Made by a program: the position numbers and the translations under genes. The notes below the pieces were generated by a model that was given only the letters and a program-made list of their open reading frames with translations, searched no databases and was not told the DNA's origin. A stretch of 41,982 nt of DNA, from contig CALMJI010000017.1 in assembly GCA_937864235.1 (NCBI GenBank), positions 1 to 41,982 of the forward strand, given 5' to 3'. Shown here in pieces: positions 38,547 to 41,982 of the stretch (within the stretch, counting starts at the first letter, position 1; each line of letters starts with the position of its first letter). Source of the stretch: an uncultured bacterium (lineage in GTDB: Bacteria > Patescibacteriota > Minisyncoccia > SW-4-49-11).

Positions 38547-39614
38547 ATGTATAAATCCGGGTATAGTGTATTATTACTAACAATCATCATCTCAGCTATA
38601 GGAGTAGCTTTAGCTGTTAATGCACTTAGTAATAGCACTCAAATTGCTAAAACTAATATTAACATTACTGATGCTGCGTTAAATCAATCACAAAATTCAA
38701 GTTGTGTGGAAAAAGTGTTTGCTAAGCTAAGAGCTTACAAATTTTATGGTGGTGATGAGACATTTGAGGATGGATGTCGAGTATATACAATATCTGGAAC
38801 TGGGAATGGACAGAGAATAATTCATACCAAAGTAGACTCTACTATATTAGAGACTAAAATCAAACAAATTAACCCTAGTATAGTAATTGATTATCAAAAA
38901 CAAATTACATCTGCTGAACTCAATCAAAGTCAAGAGAATAACCCATATCTAATAGCCCCATCGGCACTAAGATTGTGGCTCAAAGCAGATAGAGCTGAGG
39001 CTAATAATGGACAGCCTGTTTTAAGTGTCAAGAATGCTACCGATGATTTGATAGATTTTGCTCAAGTTATTACAACTCCTAATCTTGCTCCTACATTAGT
39101 TACTAATGCTATTAATAATAGGCCTGCACTTAGATTTGATGGAATAGATGATTTCTTAACTAGTACTACAACTTCTATACATACTACTAATGGTCTTAGT
39201 GTAATTATAGTAGGTAAAACATCAAATACAACTAATAGTAATCAAACTTATATATCTAAATTCAATTCCACCAATAGAGAATGGCGATTACAAAATGATG
39301 AATTTAATGTGGTGAATGATACACTAAATTTCTCAAATAATAATACCAACTTTAATATATTATCTGCTCTATGGTCACCAACTAACCCGCAGCTTAGTAT
39401 ATCTATCAATAATAACACAACCTCCACAACTACTGGAGCTAATACCATTGCCACTACTAATGAGCCGCCTATTATAGTTGGAGCTAATAATCAGGGAAGT
39501 ACGGGCTTCCTAAATGGAGATATAGCTGAAATTTTAGTCTATAATAAAAAACTAAGTGATACTGAATTAACAAAAGTTCGAACATATTTTAATAATAAAT
39601 ATAGTATTTACTAA
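38547..39614 (+). CDS. Minor-pilin-like protein with C-terminal LamG/lectin-like domain
   Basis: N-terminal SGYSVLLLTIIISAIGVALAVNAL (pilin-like helix without the canonical GFTLLE), pilin-like first domain, then RPALRFDGIDDFLTSTTT...FLNGDIAEILVYNKKLSDTELTKVRTYFNNKY. Confidence 0.75.
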   Translation: MYKSGYSVLLLTIIISAIGVALAVNALSNSTQIAKTNINITDAALNQSQNSSCVEKVFAKLRAYKFYGGDETFEDGCRVYTISGTGNGQRIIHTKVDSTILETKIKQINPSIVIDYQKQITSAELNQSQENNPYLIAPSALRLWLKADRAEANNGQPVLSVKNATDDLIDFAQVITTPNLAPTLVTNAINNRPALRFDGIDDFLTSTTTSIHTTNGLSVIIVGKTSNTTNSNQTYISKFNSTNREWRLQNDEFNVVNDTLNFSNNNTNFNILSALWSPTNPQLSISINNNTTSTTTGANTIATTNEPPIIVGANNQGSTGFLNGDIAEILVYNKKLSDTELTKVRTYFNNKYSIY

Positions 39615-39621
39615 AAATAAT

Positions 39622-41532
39622 ATGAAAAAATACTCTGGATTTACATTATTAGAAATATTATTATATGTAGTTATAGGAGGTGTGACTTTGGTTGTTGCTG
39701 TATTTTCATTCGCACAACTAAATAGATTGTCCACTTCCTTTAGAGTTAATAATGAATTGAATCAAACAGCTAATTCTATAATTGAGCAAATTAAAAATTT
39801 AGCAAATGAAGCAGATAATATTATAAGCCCTAAACTTGGGGCGAATGCTGATGATGAAATAATCTTGAGAAAAGATAATGTAGAGACTACTATCAAGCAA
39901 GAATCCAATAATATTACTGTTAGCTATAGTAATGGTGATCCCTCTTATAATCTTAATACTACTGGTATATTAGTAGTAAATGACCCAGCTACTACCCTAT
40001 CTTTTGAGCAAATTGATACTCAGGATAATAGTAATAAATCTAGTATTTCTCAATCTATCAAATTAAAATTCACACTCCGTTATAATAAACCTGAATTTAG
40101 TAGCTATGAATATGAAGCAGAAAAACTCTTTGAGACCACAATTAGTTTATCCAAGCAAAGCCAAGCCTTTAAACCAATTCTCAATACTTACCCAACTGGA
40201 GCCAATGGAGTTGCTTATGGATTAAGGAAATTATCTGGCTTCAATACTAACCCTAATCAATTATCTTCAGCCTATAATGGACCAGCTATTCGAGTCAGGA
40301 GAGATAGAGGTTTGGACCAAACTGAAATGGATATAGGATTTAACTCTAAAGGAGAATTAGACCAAGTAGCTCTACAAAATTTTGTGGGTTATCAAAATTT
40401 TTTGAGTTATTCTGAGGATATTACTACTACTGGTGGGTGGGTATTTTCCAAAGATATTAATGATAATAATGACACTATATCAATTACGGCTGATAATACT
40501 CAAGCCCCTGATGGGACAAATACGGCTGAGAAAGTGAATTTGAGTGCAGGGAATAATAATAAATCTATTACCAAAAACACTAATTTAACTATCGGCTCTA
40601 CCTATACTGAATCCTATTATGTCAAAGCTAATGGCTATAATTTTGTGCAGATAGCTCCAGATACTGAATTCTCAACTACAGCTTATCAGAATTATAATCT
40701 TAGCAATGGGACTTTGGGTAGCTCATCTGGAATAAGTTCAGGACAGGCTAATATTCAAAGTGTTGGTAATGGCTGGTATAGAATTTCTCTTACGGCTACA
40801 GCTAATTCAACTACATCTTCCCCGATTAATTCAATTAGATCTGGTAGAATGGTATTATCTATTGTGAGTTCAGCTAGTTCAGCTAGATTAGAGAGTATAA
40901 ACACAACCACAGCTACCGACTCTATATTTGTCTGGGGAGCTATGCGACATCTTGGCTCTACCTTGAAGCCGTATCAGCAAACTTTAGCCAATGCCAATAC
41001 AGGAGATGGGTATGTAACAACTTGGTATGACCAGTCTGGCAATCGCAATAATGCTACTCAAACTTCTACAAGTTCACAACCTAAAATAGTAGATGGGGTA
41101 AATGGTATTATTAGGATGAATAATAAGCCGGTTCTTAGATTTGATGGGACTGATGACCAATTAGTTAGTAATTCCTTTAATAATCCTACTAATTCTACAG
41201 CTTTTTTTGTCGCTAGTAGACTTGCTAATAATCAATCATTTATGGCAAGATCTACTAATTATGCTATATTAGGTTCTCCTGATTTATTTAATAGTTATTA
41301 TCTGAATAGATCTAATACAGCAGCCACAACTGGAGGAGATACTAAAAACTCTCTCAACTTATATACCGCTATACGAACATCCGCTATAAATAGTACGCTT
41401 GCTATAGGAGCTGGCAGTGCTGGTAACTTTCTAAATGGGAATGTGGCTGAGTTAATTATTTACGATGGGAATAAATTAAGCAATAGAACTAATATTGAAA
41501 ATAATCTAAGAGATTATTACGGGACACCGTAA
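39622..41532 (+). CDS. Type IV prepilin fused to arabinofuranosidase-like/LamG-like modules
   Basis: N-terminal YSGFTLLEILLYVVIGGVTLVVAVFSFAQL; C-terminal AYGLRKL...GPAIRVRRDR...YVTTWYDQSGNRNNATQ...KPVLRFDGTDDQLVSN...FLNGNVAELIIYDGNKLS. Confidence 0.82.
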   Translation: MKKYSGFTLLEILLYVVIGGVTLVVAVFSFAQLNRLSTSFRVNNELNQTANSIIEQIKNLANEADNIISPKLGANADDEIILRKDNVETTIKQESNNITVSYSNGDPSYNLNTTGILVVNDPATTLSFEQIDTQDNSNKSSISQSIKLKFTLRYNKPEFSSYEYEAEKLFETTISLSKQSQAFKPILNTYPTGANGVAYGLRKLSGFNTNPNQLSSAYNGPAIRVRRDRGLDQTEMDIGFNSKGELDQVALQNFVGYQNFLSYSEDITTTGGWVFSKDINDNNDTISITADNTQAPDGTNTAEKVNLSAGNNNKSITKNTNLTIGSTYTESYYVKANGYNFVQIAPDTEFSTTAYQNYNLSNGTLGSSSGISSGQANIQSVGNGWYRISLTATANSTTSSPINSIRSGRMVLSIVSSASSARLESINTTTATDSIFVWGAMRHLGSTLKPYQQTLANANTGDGYVTTWYDQSGNRNNATQTSTSSQPKIVDGVNGIIRMNNKPVLRFDGTDDQLVSNSFNNPTNSTAFFVASRLANNQSFMARSTNYAILGSPDLFNSYYLNRSNTAATTGGDTKNSLNLYTAIRTSAINSTLAIGAGSAGNFLNGNVAELIIYDGNKLSNRTNIENNLRDYYGTP

Positions 41533-41566
41533 AGTTTTTTGAGGTATAATTTTTTTTAATATCAAT

Positions 41567-41709
41567 CGTAGGGGCGTCACGCCCGAGGCGGATGTACTCA
41601 ACCTTTTAGTCGCCTGTATTGTATTTAAATTCCCCTCAAGAGGGGAATTAGCTCAGTTCACACTTATCCTATTCCACAAAAAAATTACAGGCGACTAGGA
41701 GGTCGCCCC
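41567..41709. repeat. Family A intergenic repeat, left arm interrupted by a 24-nt insert
   Basis: cgtaggggcg (41567-41576) + insert + accttttagtcgcctgta (41601-41618), opposed by tacaggcgactaggaggtcgcccc (41686-41709); internal hairpin aattcccct-caag-aggggaatt (41628-41649). Confidence 0.75.
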
Positions 41710-41741
41710 CTCCTAATATCTCTTAACATAGCTAATATGAG

Positions 41742-41788
41742 GGACAAAAGCCCTACGATAGAATACATAAGGACTTAAAGCCCTACGA
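41742..41788. repeat. Two short direct repeats GGAC(a/t)(t)AAAGCCCTACGA
   Basis: ggacaaaagccctacga (41742-41758) and ggacttaaagccctacga (41771-41788); related to gggacttaaagcctcctaagggagac at 29-54. Confidence 0.6.
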
Positions 41789-41908
41789 ATACAAAAACAA
41801 TTTATAATTCTTAACTTTTAATTTCTCATTTTTAATTGCATCTCCCCTCCACTATGAAAAACTATAAGTATAGAGCTTAATATGGAAGATTCTATAGTAT
41901 ACACTGAT

Positions 41909-41982
41909 CTAATATGTTGGTAACTTATACCTCACAACTACGATACCAGAGCCACCATTGCCACCCGCACCTTCAAATACCG
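41909..41982 (-). CDS. C-terminal end of a Gly-rich surface protein, truncated by the window edge
   Basis: Minus-strand translation VFEGAGGNGGSGIVVVRYKLPTY followed by TAG; GG.GGSGIVVVRY is a typical C-terminal motif of Gly-rich tail-fibre/surface proteins. Confidence 0.7.
   Translation of the reverse strand, partial: VFEGAGGNGGSGIVVVRYKLPTY

Overview
AT-rich, gene-dense bacterial chromosome window whose gene content looks like Patescibacteria/CPR (inference; no rRNA is present to place it). The standard genetic code fits. Most genes are on the minus strand. Housekeeping content: dprA, sua5/tsaC-like, rnhB, gatA-gatC, a bifunctional phosphoglucose/phosphomannose isomerase, lon, rpsB-tsf, a cell-wall cluster (mraY, D-aminoacylase-like gene, murD, ftsW), a phosphomannomutase/phosphoglucomutase, one tRNA-Phe(GAA), pth, an LCP protein, mscL, ndk, groES-groEL, an AI-2E-type permease, an HtrA/DegP protease and rodA. 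Accessory and surface content: a RhuM-Fic/Doc gene split by one in-frame ochre codon; a large GNIGIGT-type surface/tail-fibre-like protein with a near-identical internal duplication; a type IV prepilin divergent from it; a pair of pilin-like proteins fused to lectin/LamG-like modules, one with an apparent nested domain insertion; and the C-terminus of a Gly-rich GGSGIVVVRY protein at the right edge. Non-coding signals: a consensus promoter with a CIRCE-like operator upstream of groESL, several other promoters and terminators, two families of MITE-like intergenic repeats, and a repeated ~200-nt cassette just 3' of two stop codons. The best candidates for novelty are the modified-pilin/lectin locus, the repeated 3' cassette, and a tRNA-Phe with GUGC in place of GTpsiC plus an altered D-loop. 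No CRISPR array, transposase or rRNA was seen.
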